Source: Callorhinus ursinus
Lineage: Eukaryota; Chordata; Mammalia; Carnivora; Otariidae
Assembly (NCBI RefSeq): GCF_003265705.1
Contig: NW_020312828.1
Location: 60,390,212-60,454,211 of the forward strand
Direction of reading: 5' to 3'
Length of the DNA: 64,000 nucleotides
Within the stretch, counting starts at the first letter, position 1; each line of letters opens with the position of its first letter. Below the pieces are notes generated by a model. That model saw only the letters and a program-made list of their open reading frames with translations, ran no database searches and had not been told where the DNA came from. The position numbers were made by a program, and so were the translations under genes. Shown here in pieces: positions 46,501 to 57,729 of the stretch.

Positions 46501-48902
46501 CTTCAATTTAATAAGAAATCAAAACTCCCATAATTAACAGAAAATGAAAGAATTCTGAATTTTTAAAAATTTTAATGTAAATATTCCAATGCCATTATGT
46601 AAAATCATAAAACAGCTTTACCGATTAAGTCTGTGCATACCTATCACCCAAAAATTTCCAAAATGCCACATTCCTTACTGATACCTTAAAATGTTTATGT
46701 CTTTCCCATCCCCACCTCCCCATGAAACAGGCGCTCAGAAAGTAAGACATACAGCTCACAATCATCCTGACACAGAGCTCACAGTGTGACAGCCACCAGT
46801 CACTCATCCCACCTCCCTTTACTTAATCATTTATTTCTTCAAATTCAGTAGCTAATTAATTCCCACTCCAACTGAATTCACCCACAGTGAGAACAACAGA
46901 TGAGACATTCCATAAAGAACAGTTTAAACATGGAAAGGGAGAAATCAAGTGGCACTCAGCCATGCAAAAGACTTCTACCATCCACGTGGCAAAAGCATTA
47001 CCATGCCACCACTACCAAGGATTCAATAAATGTGGCAAACTAAAATCTTAAAAGGAAAACAGCCAATGCTTTACCATACACCTCACAGGCCCCCAAACAC
47101 TTACGCTTCAGGAGAAAAATCCTTCTCTTTACAAACTTCCATCAGTTTAGGAGTCAGTCTGTATGCTTTCAGCGAGAGAGACCCTTGGGCAGTTTTTATG
47201 GGATCTCAAATAAGGAAAAGAAAAATTACTAACAATTTCGTTACTGACAATGCTTTGCCTGAATGACACTGGTTCTAGGCACACTGTTACTTATCACACT
47301 ATATTTACAAGATGAAGATCAAAATAAAAGATCAGAACTCAATCTGAAGCAGATTAAAACCAGTATAGCGAATAGTTAAGTGAAGATGTAGGAGCCTTAT
47401 CATCCTACTTGGAATTGGTAGAATAACTTCCTCCTTAAAGTTTTAAAAACAGAAGATTCAAAATGCAGTTATATTTTCAAATCTATTCGTCAGCTTGAAC
47501 CAGAAATCTTGATGAAAATTAAACATCTCATATGTTCTATACACATTATATTCATCTTGTATAATTAGAAGAAAAATACTAATGAATATTAAATGTGAAA
47601 ATACATTGCATTCATTTGTGTAGTTCAGTCAACTAGTTTAAATGAATAGCCCTGTGAACAAAATGTATCCATCCTAGTAATCACTGTCCAAATTTTTTAG
47701 TTAAAACAGATTCTAAAAATGAAATGAGTAAAAAGTGCTATCACAAAAGTGTCTTTTTAGTTCCAGAGAAACTCATTTTGTCAAAACTAGCTGCTTACAC
47801 ACTCCATGAGTAAGGGAGCTTAGCACTTGCTGCATGATAACGGCTCCGGCATGCCAATATTCGCCTAAAACCTGTGTTAACATTCATGTTGTCTGAAACT
47901 TAACACAGTGAAACTTTTAGCAATAGGTGATAAAATGAAAACCAAAATAGATTGAAACAAGTGGAAAATTCATCAAGGTCTGATGATGCAATGTTTCCAG
48001 CCAATATAAGTACACTTTAACAACTTGTTCTTTACTGTAATCCAATTGTTAACATACTGAAACAATTTTGGGGCAGCTCATAAGATTGATCGTATTCATT
48101 AGTATTTTTTCTGACAGATACTCAGGACGTTACATTTACTTCTCAGCTGGAAACTATATGCAAGTCTGCCAGATATGGCAAACTGTGAGTGTTTGGGGAG
48201 GGGGAAGGCTATAAAGCTGTTAAATTGCCTACAGTTCTGATACAGCACAGAACATCTGGTCTGGAGAGCTTGAGGAAACACCATTAAATAGGCCGAAAAG
48301 AAAAAAATCTTTGTGCTAAGAAACAGTCCAGGTTTTGTACGCTGCTGTCAGAGGTATAAAAAAAACTTGGCACACTGTGTTATGATTGGTCAGTCACGTA
48401 CAGAGCCAGACACTCTAGCAATTGGGGTTTGTTAGACATCTGGTCTAGTTCCACCAGCCCCTTCAAATGAGGGAGGGGAGATGGAGGAATAAAAATGAAG
48501 CAGCTACTCGAGCATTCCAAAATGTACACATCAGGGCTCTGATAGCAAGAAAAATAAACAGAAAGAAGGAAACCCTGTCTAGACTTAGCTGCTGCTGAGG
48601 CTGCTGCAGAAACAGGGTTGGTATTTACTTGAGAAGGCCTGCCAGGCTGCTCTTAGAGGCAAAAAGACAGAACGCAAAAATAGTAGTAATAACATTAAGG
48701 GAAGAAAAGAATAATAAAGGAAACTCCTACTAACCGTAAATGAGAACGACAGATTCTTCAATGGCATGCTGGTAACTGAACTGAGAATCCAGGAGTGCTC
48801 GGGTGACGAACGAGCCATAGTACGTGGACTGGTACCAACCCACGTGGAGGTGATCGATGTTGACATGGCGAAGGCTGCGCATCATTTCCATCTGATATTG
48901 GA
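34928..48902 (-). CDS. EIF3H: EIF3H, exons 3-8 (partial gene; exons 1-2 lie beyond the right edge)
   Basis: Subunit H of eIF3, the cytosolic complex that binds the 40S ribosome and recruits mRNA and initiator tRNA. It belongs to the non-catalytic MPN-domain subunits. Six exons join as 48902-48735, 47204-47105, 45884-45735, 38754-38634, 36620-36488 and 35025-34928. All introns are GT..AG with phases 1, 2, 2, 0 and 1, and the frame stays open throughout. The product is 256 residues, matching positions 97-352 of the 352-residue family protein. It covers the second half of the MPN domain (HLH at 114-116), the Ser183-Pro phospho-site known from human, a helical region, a Gln-rich stretch (KQQQQKHQ) and the C-terminus ending LQEYNN. 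The first 96 residues and the promoter are absent. The recognition is by recalled family sequence and is unambiguous. No frameshift or stop is seen, and the introns rule out a processed copy. Confidence 0.97.
35026..36487 (-). other. EIF3H: EIF3H intron 7
   Basis: This 1462-nt intron contains a (CA)n tract on the + strand at 35725-35765, which is (UG)n in the transcript, and a short (TA)n run near 35589-35607. I recognise no SINE in it. Confidence 0.9.
35725..35765 (+). repeat. (CA)20 microsatellite in EIF3H intron 7
   Basis: About 20 uninterrupted CA units preceded by a C-rich, GCGCG-containing stretch at 35706-35720. The EIF3H transcript carries it as (UG)n. Confidence 0.97.
36488..36620 (-). 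CDS. EIF3H: EIF3H coding exon 7
   Basis: The exon has 133 nt, Tyr277 to the first base of Gly321. It encodes [20 protein letters not shown], then [19 protein letters not shown] and SLLIA. The acceptor is GAATTTTAG. The donor CAG/GTATTG departs from consensus at +4 to +6. The Arg/Gln-rich run followed by a Pro-rich linker is characteristic of mammalian EIF3H. Confidence 0.97.
36621..38633 (-). other. EIF3H: EIF3H intron 6
   Basis: This intron has 2013 nt. An ATC/ATT trinucleotide-rich patch lies at about 37096-37126. I recognise no other repeat or gene in it. Confidence 0.85.
38634..38754 (-). CDS. EIF3H: EIF3H coding exon 6
   Basis: The exon has 121 nt, from the last base of Ser236 to Gln276 (phase 0 exit). 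It encodes [20 protein letters not shown] and then [17 protein letters not shown]. The acceptor is ACATTTCAG and the donor CAG/GTTGGT, weaker than the exon 4 and 5 donors. The helical and Gln-rich content matches the part of EIF3H that packs against other eIF3 PCI/MPN subunits, which is family knowledge. Confidence 0.97.
39490..40450 (-). mobile_element. LINE L2, reverse orientation, in EIF3H intron 5
   Basis: Ordered matches to the reversed L2: AAGCACCTATTATGTTCTGA, GATGGGAAGCCATTAG, ACCACTCTGGCTGCTATGCA, GTGGTGGCCTGGATGAGGAT and GGTGACTCCCAGTTTCCTGG. It is interrupted by an L1 fragment. Confidence 0.75.
40076..40211 (+). mobile_element. L1 3' end fragment nested in L2
   Basis: GGCAAGGATGTAGAGAAACT then AATGGTTAAGATGGCAGATT and TTATGTTATGTAAATTTCAT match the L1 3' end. 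It is flanked by CTACTGTGG at 40067-40075 and 40212-40220. Confidence 0.7.
40529..40570 (+). repeat. (GT)21 microsatellite in EIF3H intron 5
   Basis: 21 uninterrupted GT units. The EIF3H transcript carries it as (CA)n. Confidence 0.97.
40585..40650 (-). mobile_element. MIR fragment beside the (GT)n tract
   Basis: AAATCCCAGGTCTGGCACTA followed by AACCTTGGCCCAGTGACTTG is the reversed MIR centre. Confidence 0.5.
41010..41640 (-). mobile_element. LINE L2-like, reverse orientation, in EIF3H intron 5
   Basis: TTTGGATTCTATTCGAAGGC, GGAGTAATATGATCATACA and GATCACTACAACGG follow the reversed L2 order in a diverged copy. The open frame at 41372-41593 is a by-product. Confidence 0.6.
41917..42126 (+). 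mobile_element. Carnivore SINE in EIF3H intron 5
   Basis: Diverged copy with GCTTGGGGGGCTCAGTCGGT head, CAGGTCATGATCTCAGGG body and AAATAAATAAATC tail. It is antisense to EIF3H. Confidence 0.9.
43775..43980 (+). mobile_element. Carnivore SINE in EIF3H intron 5
   Basis: Head GGGCGCCTGGGTGGCTCAGT, CAGGTCATGATCTCAGGGTC body and AACAAATAAATCTT tail. The flanks TTAAAATTTGA and TTGAAATTTGA are a near-perfect target duplication. It is antisense to EIF3H. Confidence 0.92.
45735..45884 (-). CDS. EIF3H: EIF3H coding exon 5
   Basis: The exon has 150 nt, from the last base of Ala186 to the first two bases of Ser236. It encodes [34 protein letters not shown] and [10 protein letters not shown]. It is entered and left at phase 2, so it is a symmetric exon. 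The acceptor is CTTCACAG and the donor TAG/GTAAGT. Compared with the human protein as I remember it, residue 190 is Gly rather than Ala and residue 196 is His rather than Tyr. Confidence 0.96.
45885..47104 (-). other. EIF3H: EIF3H intron 4
   Basis: This is 1220 nt of AT-rich intron in which I see no recognisable repeat or RNA gene. Confidence 0.85.
47105..47204 (-). CDS. EIF3H: EIF3H coding exon 4
   Basis: The exon has 100 nt encoding Asp153 (split) to Ala186 (split), including [16 protein letters not shown] and KEKDFSPE. Ser183 in the FSPE motif is the residue reported as phosphorylated and growth-promoting in human EIF3H. It lies just before the exon 4/5 junction. The donor is GC/GTAAGT. 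The acceptor reads TTATTTGAG, with an uncommon G at -3, behind a good T-rich tract. Confidence 0.96.
47205..48734 (-). other. EIF3H: EIF3H intron 3
   Basis: This is 1530 nt of intron with no recognisable mobile element. Confidence 0.85.
48735..48902 (-). CDS. EIF3H: EIF3H coding exon 3
   Basis: The exon has 168 nt, entered at phase 1 (second base of Val97) and left at phase 1 (first base of Asp153). It encodes [10 protein letters not shown] at 98-107, then the MPN core [14 protein letters not shown] at 114-127 and the segment ending VVLIY at 152. The acceptor reads TCATCTAG and the donor ACG/GTTAGT. In active JAMM proteases an H-x-H is followed by seven residues, Ser, two residues and Asp. 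Here Tyr124 sits where Ser belongs and no Asp follows, as expected for a non-catalytic MPN subunit. The length is a multiple of three with matching phases, so skipping it would keep the frame but destroy the MPN fold. Confidence 0.97.
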
Positions 48903-50873
48903 CTAGATGATACAGAGGAGGGGGTAAAAGAAAAACTTTAATGATGCCACAAATAGTAAAAAACAAGCCTTTTTGAAAACTTGTTTTTACACAACTATTT
49001 ATTAGCTAAAGGACAGTTTCCAGATTTAAAATTCATTCAGTTCACCTATACCAAAAACGAATTTAAGCTTTCAAATCATTTCAAATCACTAAAGCTTTCC
49101 TTTTTTCATTAATGAAATAACATACTGTAGAAAAGCTACTAAAAACACAATAATAATGCCTTGTTCTAAACAAGAAATTATTTATTAAATGTGGTTTCCA
49201 CTCCCTTCTTAAAACTCTTAAAAATAGTAAATGTTTAAGAAAAAAATTGTGTAATTGCTAAACTGGTTAATTTTAAGACATTTCATTTGAATTAATAAAG
49301 TGAGAATGTCTTCTTCAACACAGCTTTTAGAACTGAGAAGTTAAAATCATCAAGAAAATGAATAGGGAAACAATTAACTACCACATTATTTAAATATGAA
49401 CAGAATACAAGCTGTAGCTGATTTAAAATATAAGAATTCATTTTTGCCTTCATCTGGTGCCCCCTGCTGCATATTGCTAAATTTTAAAAAATTCTTTTTT
49501 CTTGTTTGTGTGTTCTTTTGTGTTAACTAACAGATATTAATTTTTCATTAGAGTTATAGGTTAATCGCCATGTACAGAATGAAAAGGTTGAAGACTTTTA
49601 CTTTCATCAAATTAATGACGATAATGTCTATTATTAACTTAAAGCAATATTACTAGAATAGGTGCAGACTGAGACTATAATAAATAGAAGATTTTAAAAA
49701 ACAATATAGCCCAATAATGAATAGCAAACATGTAATACAGGAGACAATTTTATAGTCAACATAATAACCAAGTTACTTCTATGATAATGAATGTACAATT
49801 ATGTGGAGTAAATATATTTGCTTAACTTGGAATCTAACCATTTCATTTTTAAACTCTTAATCAGGTTTTAGCAAAAGTAAAGTTATATGCCTGTCATTTC
49901 CTTGGTTATAGCACTACGGTTTAATAAAGCAAACAAGATTCAGGATCATAAAGTACAAAAGAACCTCCCTCAGATGGTCACAATCTTATTTTTTCAACGT
50001 TTGTTACCAGGCAAAGAAATTATAAATCTGCTTATTCCAAGGAAGGTTATATTTCTCATGATAAATACGGCAGCTAACTTTTCAACTATTCAAGAAGTTG
50101 GTTTTTTAGTTTTTCTTTTTATATACAATATGATGGCCTCAAGAAGAAGCAGTATAAAAATAATATGATAATCTCATATCAATTATCTTTTATCTTAAAT
50201 TTTTGTTCCTCTGGTACATAACAGACCTCCTCCTTTCCAGCTACTTTAACAGATTTGTACATATCAACCACATAAATGTGGTATAGAACAATTGCTATGG
50301 CCTCTTTCTGCTTTAAAATTCTCACTTTTAAATTAAAATCACCCATTTGAAATGGAATTTAATCAAACTTAACTTACAAAAAGTTCCAATACCACAAGTA
50401 AAACAGGAGCCAGTACTATTCATTTTAAAGGAATAGGGAGAAGGAGATGGGGAGAGATTACCAAGCAACTGACAGTACAAACATGATTTTATAGGATGAT
50501 TTTTTTTTTTAAATCAGTATTTCCAAAATATCTGCCAATGTAAAATTTAGGTGTAATATAAGCAGAAGTTAGATTCAATTTGCAACAGTAGAAAAAAAAA
50601 AAGACTTGGAATCTTGAGATCTAGGTTCTGATACTAGCTCTTAGATTTTTCCCATGCGGAATCTTGCTGTCCAGTTAATGATCCTTTTCTGATGTTCAGC
50701 CTTCCCATCTCCAGAAAGATCAGAGAGCACATCACAAACACAATGTTGTGACTCCACAGTGTTCACTAAATATGCTAATTAAAGTAATAATTTTTCTAGA
50801 GACTAAAGCAGAGCCTCCAGCATGCATTAATACCTAAAAAATGCATTTCTCTGGAAAAGAGTCTGTAATCTTA

Positions 50874-50905
50874 CTAAGTCTCTCCCCAACTAAGTCTCTC
50901 CCCAA
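50874..50905 (+). repeat. 16-bp perfect tandem duplication
   Basis: CTAAGTCTCTCCCCAA occurs twice in direct succession in EIF3H intron 2. Confidence 0.9.
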
Positions 50906-51473
50906 ATAGCCTGAATAGAATAGGTTTTATACTAGCATTTACAGGATGCAGGAGGTAAAACAAACTATATGATTAGTAGCAAACCTCCAAATTCCTTCTT
51001 CACCCAGAATCTTAGCTATTTTATAGCCCCTTGGACAAGAATGAAAACGAAGTATTCCTCTCAGCTAAAAAGAGACTAAGGGATAGGAGGCTTGTCACTC
51101 TATAGGAAATACCACTGCTCCAGTGTATTTACTTCTTGAGCACTGAGAAGTAGAGAGATGAGTTTACAAGGCTCTAATAAAAATTTATTTTTAAGGTTAT
51201 AAAGAGTTTTCATATGACCTAAATATGGCAAATAAATATTAAAATGTAAGAGGTAGGACCAAGACAGGTAAGTTGATAAATTGCTTCTAAAAATCTACAA
51301 GGCACTGGAATTTCACTATTATGCAAAAAATACAGTCTGGGCCTATTCTATGTGAAATGCCCAAATATTCTCTATTTTGGTTTGGACTTTCCATCCCAAG
51401 TTTAAAAATTAAAAAACACAACTTAAAGAATGTCCCCTTGGAGGTGTCACACAAGAAAGGACCTTTATTGCAA

Positions 51474-51704
51474 GTGCCTGGGTGGCACAGTTGGTTGACC
51501 ATCCAACTCTTTGGTTTCGCTTCAAGTCATGATCTCAGGGTTATGAGATCGAGCCCTGCATTGGGCCCCATGTCGGCCTCTATGTAGTGTCCCATGTAGG
51601 GCTCCATACTCAGCAAAGTCTGATTAAGATTCTCTCTTCCTCTCCCTCTGCCCCTTCTGCTCATGCTCTCTCTAAAATAAATAAATAAATCTTTAAAAAA
51701 TAAA
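51474..51704 (+). mobile_element. Carnivore SINE in EIF3H intron 2
   Basis: Diverged copy with TGCCTGGGTGGCACAGTTGG head, a slightly expanded middle and AATAAATAAATAAATC tail. AAAGGACctttatTGCAAG before it and AAAGGACTGCAAG after it suggest a target duplication with a small deletion in one copy. Confidence 0.87.
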
Positions 51705-54084
51705 AGGACTGCAAGTGATCTGTGAAAAGATGGGCTTCAAAGTAAAGTTGGGGTGCACTGAGGCCCGGTCCTCACCTTCATATGAGCCTCCAGTAAGTGC
51801 ATAGTTCGAAGAGGTAAGTTTAGTTCAATAACAAACAAACAAACAAAAATTTAAGTGATATGTTTTTCTATTATATACAAGCTGAGGAATAAGAAAAACC
51901 TCAGAGCCTGCCAAATGAATTGCTTTCTTTGCAGACTTTCGGTCTGTGTCCTCCCTTTTAATGGTGACAAAGACATGTGACTCTCATCTCCCTTCACCCA
52001 GTGTTTCTTTTCTTCCCCCTCCAACCCAAGTTTTCAAAAAACACAAAACCAAACCCTGCAAGTATCCTCACAAATCTAAGGATAAGAAATGCACAGCAGA
52101 CTGTCCCACTAAAACGGTCTCAAAACCACGCTCCTAGCAGCTACCACCAATCAAATGATCTGAGCTGCCACACCAGCTAACACCTATTTATTTACCCTTC
52201 CGGCCTATGGAAGACACCAGGAAAAAATCGTGAAATGGTGATGTCCCAGTTAATTTTACCCAGGAAATAAGGAACGACCACTGCAGATTCTAATCTCCCA
52301 GGTGAATGCCATTGACTTTGTGGCTATGCTAGTTTCTCTCAGGAGTTATACTGGGGTGGGCACTTAAGGCACACACAAGAGACCCAATTTAGCTACAACA
52401 CTAAGATAACAGGGGAGGAGAAGAAGCTCATGCTTTCTGGAAGTGCCTATGAGGATGCCTTGTCCCAGCCCACAGGCTCTGGGTGAGGGGGAGGTAGAGC
52501 CGTATTCGCCTTCACCTGCCCAGCTGGACTCACTTTACTGGGCTGGAGTTTGAACAGGAGGGCATAAAAGATGTGCCGAGGCAGAGATAAGGTTCACCCC
52601 TGTGTAGGGAGTGCCTCGTACCTCAGAACTCAAGAGAATCACAGCAAAAAGAAAACAAAAGGAAAAAAGAGAAGGAAAAGAAAAAATGAGGCTCCTTGAT
52701 ACGAAGTATCAATTCCCTACTGTTGAGTTAATGCAGGTCAATGAAGTAAGAAATAAGCATTTCCTGGCATCTTTGTAGAGTTGGTCCAGGGTTAGGCACA
52801 CTTTCACTTTTATTCTAAAGTTCTCATATTTAACAAAAAGGAGCCCCAAAGCCGCAATTTCAACCAATGATATTCACTTCTGAATTGATAACCAAATATT
52901 CCTGGAGGAGTTCCCAAAGATGAATAGCAAGAGGAAAATTGTTTTGGAGGGGGACTATTTTTAAATCATGGTAATATCCAACAGAAGGGCTCAGCTCAGA
53001 ATTGTACAGTGAAAAGTTCAGGAAGGAACTTTTTAATTTTTAAGCATTCTTAGTCTAAAAAGCAAACACCCTACTGACTGAGGAGAAACAGTGCACAGCA
53101 AATGAATTTCAAAAACAAATTGGTAGTTACTATTAAGCCAACCCAAATTACTAATACAAAAGCAATACTTAACATGCAACTGAGGTGGGTGCTACAAAAT
53201 TTGGAAGGCTTATAAAAATGAGCTGAAGTTTTATAAATCTCTTCAATCTCTACAATTGTCTTAATTGGCTAAGCCTCTCCCAACCAAAGGAGAACCTGGT
53301 TTACAACACTGAATAACTGTTCGAGGTTTGGCACCAGTACATTCATATTCACTTTTTCCAGATATCCTCTTTGCAAAACAGTCAATTTTAAATTGCCTAG
53401 AACTAAAACTGTCTTAACTGAGGCAGGCTGCCCAATAACTATTCCTTTCAAAAATCCACCACATTTGTTAGGCTTTCTCTTGTTTTTATCTCCAAATATG
53501 AAAACAGTGAAAATAATAGGTTGTTTTATATTTAAATGCTGTATCTGGAGTTACACTGGCAAGCAACAAAAAAAGCTTAAGATTTGAGTTCTCCTGAAGA
53601 TCACTGAGAAGGACAAGGAATTAGAAGCTTTTTAGTTCAGTAGAATAATGAATCAGCATTCTTTCTCCTTCAATTCCTCACCCTCATCTTTAAAATCATC
53701 TTTTTTATTTTATTATTTTAAGTGAGCCTTACCAAAATACAAGAGAAAAACAAGAACAAAGACTTGCCACAGTTGGCTAGGCTGAGATGAGCTGAGGGCA
53801 GAAAGTTAAAGCTGTAGCATAGTCCAAAACTCGAGATAATGTCTGTCAAGAGTAAGGGGGCAGGGGAGTGTTTTATAGATGTATTAGGGAACTTTTAAAA
53901 GACAAAGTGACCTAATGTAAACTTTAGAAATTAAAGACAATTTAATAGACATACTATTTCATTTAATGACTTAATACCATATCAAATAAATCCAAATTAT
54001 TTTAAAATAAATTATGACAAAATTATATTAAAAAATATACATATCTATATAGCCTAGAGGGGAAGGGTAGAGCTAAACACCAGG

Positions 54085-54290
54085 AGAGAAGGTAGCACTT
54101 AGCACTTATTATGTCAGACTTCCTGCGAAGTGGTCTACATATGTTATCTGACTTTATTCCTCACAATAACTCTAATGAGCTAATCACCGTTACTGAAATC
54201 CTCTTAGAAAAACTGTTTACCACAGCTTGTAAAGTGGCAAGACTCAATTTGACTTCAGACTCTCTGACTCCAAAGCCCAGGCAACCACCC
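54085..54290 (+). mobile_element. MIR element in EIF3H intron 2
   Basis: GCACTTAGCACTTATTATGT, ATTCCTCACAATAACTCTAA and GACTCTCTGACTCCAAAGCC follow MIR order. Confidence 0.7.
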
Positions 54291-56295
54291 ACTTACAGAA
54301 TCTCATCTCTTCTTATTGGTAGAGTGTAAATTATTTCTGAGCCAATAAAGCATAACACCCAAACACAACGGAAATACACAATTTCTAGGTTTTGAGAAAA
54401 CACAGCTTGTGCATGTTTGACCACTAAATCAACCAATAATTTAGCGATACCAGTAAGATTTTAAGTGATAAATCTAAAAAGATTTGTAATTGTCAAAGTC
54501 CATAGTTATCACAAATATGTAATCAAACTCCTAAAACACTGCTATGTTACTATTTGAAATTTATGCCAATACTACTTTGTAACTAAGAACTGGCTTAGAT
54601 CAAAGATGACTCGCACAAACACATCAAGTAAGGAAAGAGAGACCAGATCTAGTAGATGCTCTTTGCAGGAAAGAAACCTACTAAGTTCAATCAAGAGATG
54701 CAAATGGCTTTAAAAGCAAACAAAACCCCACAACTCTGAAACAAATCAATGGGTTTCAACAAACATGACAGGGAAGTGGAATACATCAAAATCTCCTGTT
54801 TTAGCGCGAGGACTAGCCTAAGTAGGACTTTTAAGAAAATAATTATAAGCCTCTTTCCAGCAGCACCATGGGACACCAGTGAACACCGACAGGCTATGAA
54901 CTGTGAAGGCTTTGCTCATCATTTAACAAGACAAACTATTCTGAGCTTTCCTCTTCATATCAGACTTTCTGCCAAGCTGCACATACGTTTCAGGCAGTGT
55001 TCAAAGCTAGTAGCAGATGCAGATTTAAGCAAACAGAATGTGCATTTGAAAAAAGACTTAAATAAGAGTCTACTTTGGGTGGAGAGAACTATGGAGTATA
55101 TATTTCTTAAAACTTCCATATTCTCTTTACCCAGTCTGTATCATATATTCATCCTTTTTTCCAATTAATACATCATCTGTTATTAAGGCCACCCCTGTGA
55201 ATGCTTAAGGATTTTGGTAACAGTTCATTTTTCACATTAAGTGCCTGATACATTACTCTACCTAGAAACTAATTTGTTTTATTTTAAAAGAAATAAGAAA
55301 AATACTGCCTTTCTTAATAGTCTTACAAAATATTTTTTAATAGTTCATTTGTCCTGGGTGGTTTAATTTCTTGTTTAAAATGTTTATGAATTCTGACAAA
55401 TAATTTCAGAATGCCAAGCTGAAGATAAAGAAGGGAAGGGGTGGCAACCACTCTATCTTTTAAAACTAGTAAGAACTTTGAAAATTGGGGGAAATCAGGT
55501 TTTTTGAGGTTTTAATGTTTCTCAAAAAGTATTTTATGAAATAAACTGGACTCCCTTTACAGAAAATAACATGTATATCCTGTAAAAAATTCATACTGTT
55601 ATCTTCTCAACCAAATCATGAAACATAGAGATTCTATTTCTTTGAGGTTATGAAATTTAAAATGTATACACATTTCTGCCCTTGATCATGAAAACACATG
55701 CAGGTAAGTGGATGATAGAGAGCAACTAATAAGTTAACTATAGGTCATCTGAGATCTGTTTATACAAAGTGAATTCACCTGGACAGGACAAAAGGCTATA
55801 GACCTCTTTACCCATCACCATGAAGAACTCTCCTGAAGAACAGCCTACTGACCACTGCTACCCCTTGCTACAATTAAGATGATATGTTAGAAGATCAAAG
55901 GAGAATCTCTGGATTTAGAAAAATACGTATTTCATACTAGGTTACAGGCTCTCTCATGAGGACAAGTAACACTTCTGTCATATTTACAGCTATATATCAG
56001 GTGTTAGATTAATTCTGGCCCAAAATTAAGTACTGAAAGTATTCAGGAAAAAAAAAAACAAAAAAACATAGTTATTTCAAAAACATGATTGTTGTTAATG
56101 TACTAGAAAGGTCACAATTATTAGTAAATTTTATATATATATCCATGTTACTATATTCACAGAGGACATGAATTAGCTTGCTTTAAAACAGATAAAATCA
56201 TCAGAAATCAAGACTAGGTAAAGTATAAATAAAATGCATAAAATAGAAATTGCAGGTGAGGCAGAGACCTGAACAAAATGAAGTAAACCATAGAT

Positions 56296-56513
56296 TTTTT
56301 TTATAATTGCATTTTTAAAATTTTTTTAAAAGATTTTGTTTATTTATTTGACAGAGAGAGATACACAGTAAGAGAGAGAACACAAGCAGGGGGTGTGGGA
56401 GAAGCAGGCTTCCCACCAAGCAGGGAGCCCGATGCAAGGCTAGATCCCAGGATGCTGGGATCAATGATCTGAGCAGAAGGCAGATGCTTAAAGACTGAGC
56501 CACCCAGGCACCC
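56296..56513 (-). mobile_element. Carnivore SINE, minus strand, EIF3H intron 2
   Basis: T-rich tail with TTTATTTATTTGACAGAGAG at the left and GAGCCACCCAGGCACCCC at the right. CCATAGAT at 56288-56295 and 56514-56521 is a short direct repeat consistent with a target duplication. It is sense to EIF3H. Confidence 0.9.
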
Positions 56514-56850
56514 CCATAGATCCTTTGTGTTACTAAAATACACAAATTTGGCTCTAAGCATTCTGGCAATCAAAGCAATAAGGGAAACTTGGTCATTTAC
56601 ATTATCCAAAGGGAGAAAAACATCGGATCTCAAAGTCAGTTAAGACTTTCCCCAGTACTTAACCCTAAAGTTTTCATGTGGGGTTTCAAAGCAAAATTAG
56701 TATGCAATTTTTTGAGAAAAGAAGACATTTCTGTAATAGAATAATCACACTTGATTTACCTTTCCTATAAATCTAGTTTTTAATGTAAAACAAGGAAAGA
56801 ATGGCCTCATGAGTACTTGTTATAACACACAAAATAGTCTATACAAGTTA

Positions 56851-56902
56851 TCAAAAAAAAAAAAAAAGAAAGAAAAGAAAAAAAAGAAGAAGAAGAAAAA
56901 AG
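56851..56902 (+). repeat. A-rich / AAG tract
   Basis: A15 followed by AAAG and AAG units, about 30 nt before a plus-strand SINE. It may be the tail of an older retrotransposed copy that I cannot otherwise recognise. Confidence 0.8.
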
Positions 56903-56930
56903 GGCTGCCAAAATGAATAGTTTCACCCCC

Positions 56931-57133
56931 AGGGGCGCCTGGGTGGCACAGTCAGTTGGGTGTCCAATTCTTGGTTTCAGCTCAGATTGTGATCTCAGGA
57001 TCGTGGGATCAAGCCCTGCGTTGGGCTCTGTGCTCAGCACAGAGTCTGCTTAGAGTTTCTTTCTCCCTCTCCCTCTGCTGCTCCACCTTGCATGCGCACT
57101 CTCCCTCTCAAATAAATAAATCTTAAAAAAAAA
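56931..57133 (+). mobile_element. Carnivore SINE in EIF3H intron 2
   Basis: Head AGGGGCGCCTGGGTGGCACA and tail AAATAAATAAATCTTAAAAA. The flanks AGTTTCACCCC and AGTTTTATCCCC are a near-matching target duplication. It lies about 420 bp from an opposite-orientation copy. Confidence 0.92.
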
Positions 57134-57729
57134 AGTTTTATCCCCTATCAGTTCAAACTTCAGTTGTTCAAAAAATAGAATGAGATGCTTTAGCAGTGTG
57201 CAGTCAATATTCAAAATAGAGAACACATGATCACTTTTAGGAGGTACTATTTGCAATGTGCAAACAAAACTGTTTGTACTGAAACCATTTACTGAGCACC
57301 ACCTGTGCTGGGAGCCTCATAAAGTTATAGTGACACCATTTTCTAAAAAGTACCCTCCTCAATATGGCTGCCCAACAAGCTGGTGGTAGTTAATGCATTT
57401 ATCTCTCTGAGCTTTAATTTCTCCAGCTGGAAAATGGTGATTTCCACTTCCAACCATATGATGATGGCAATTTAAAAAATTTACCACCAGTTCACATGGC
57501 TTTGTGCTTACTGAGCATTTTCAGGGGGAAAGTCCCATAGATAGTACATACTACAAACGTATACACTGACTTTATCCATCCCACCCACAAACCCTACTAC
57601 TTCTCCCTCACTAAGGGGTACTCTGAATCATCATCAATCTTCACCACACTCAGCTCATATAGCTATTTACCTTCTGAATTGGTCTCAAATTTATTTTCTC
57701 CAAGGCATTTAGAATGTTTCTAAAAAATT

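Noticed and set aside
47030..47266. Plus-strand 78-codon frame over EIF3H exon 4
   Set aside because: It is the antisense shadow of the exon.
54749..55168. 139-codon plus-strand frame in intron 2
   Set aside because: It is antisense inside an intron, AT-rich and without recognisable motifs.
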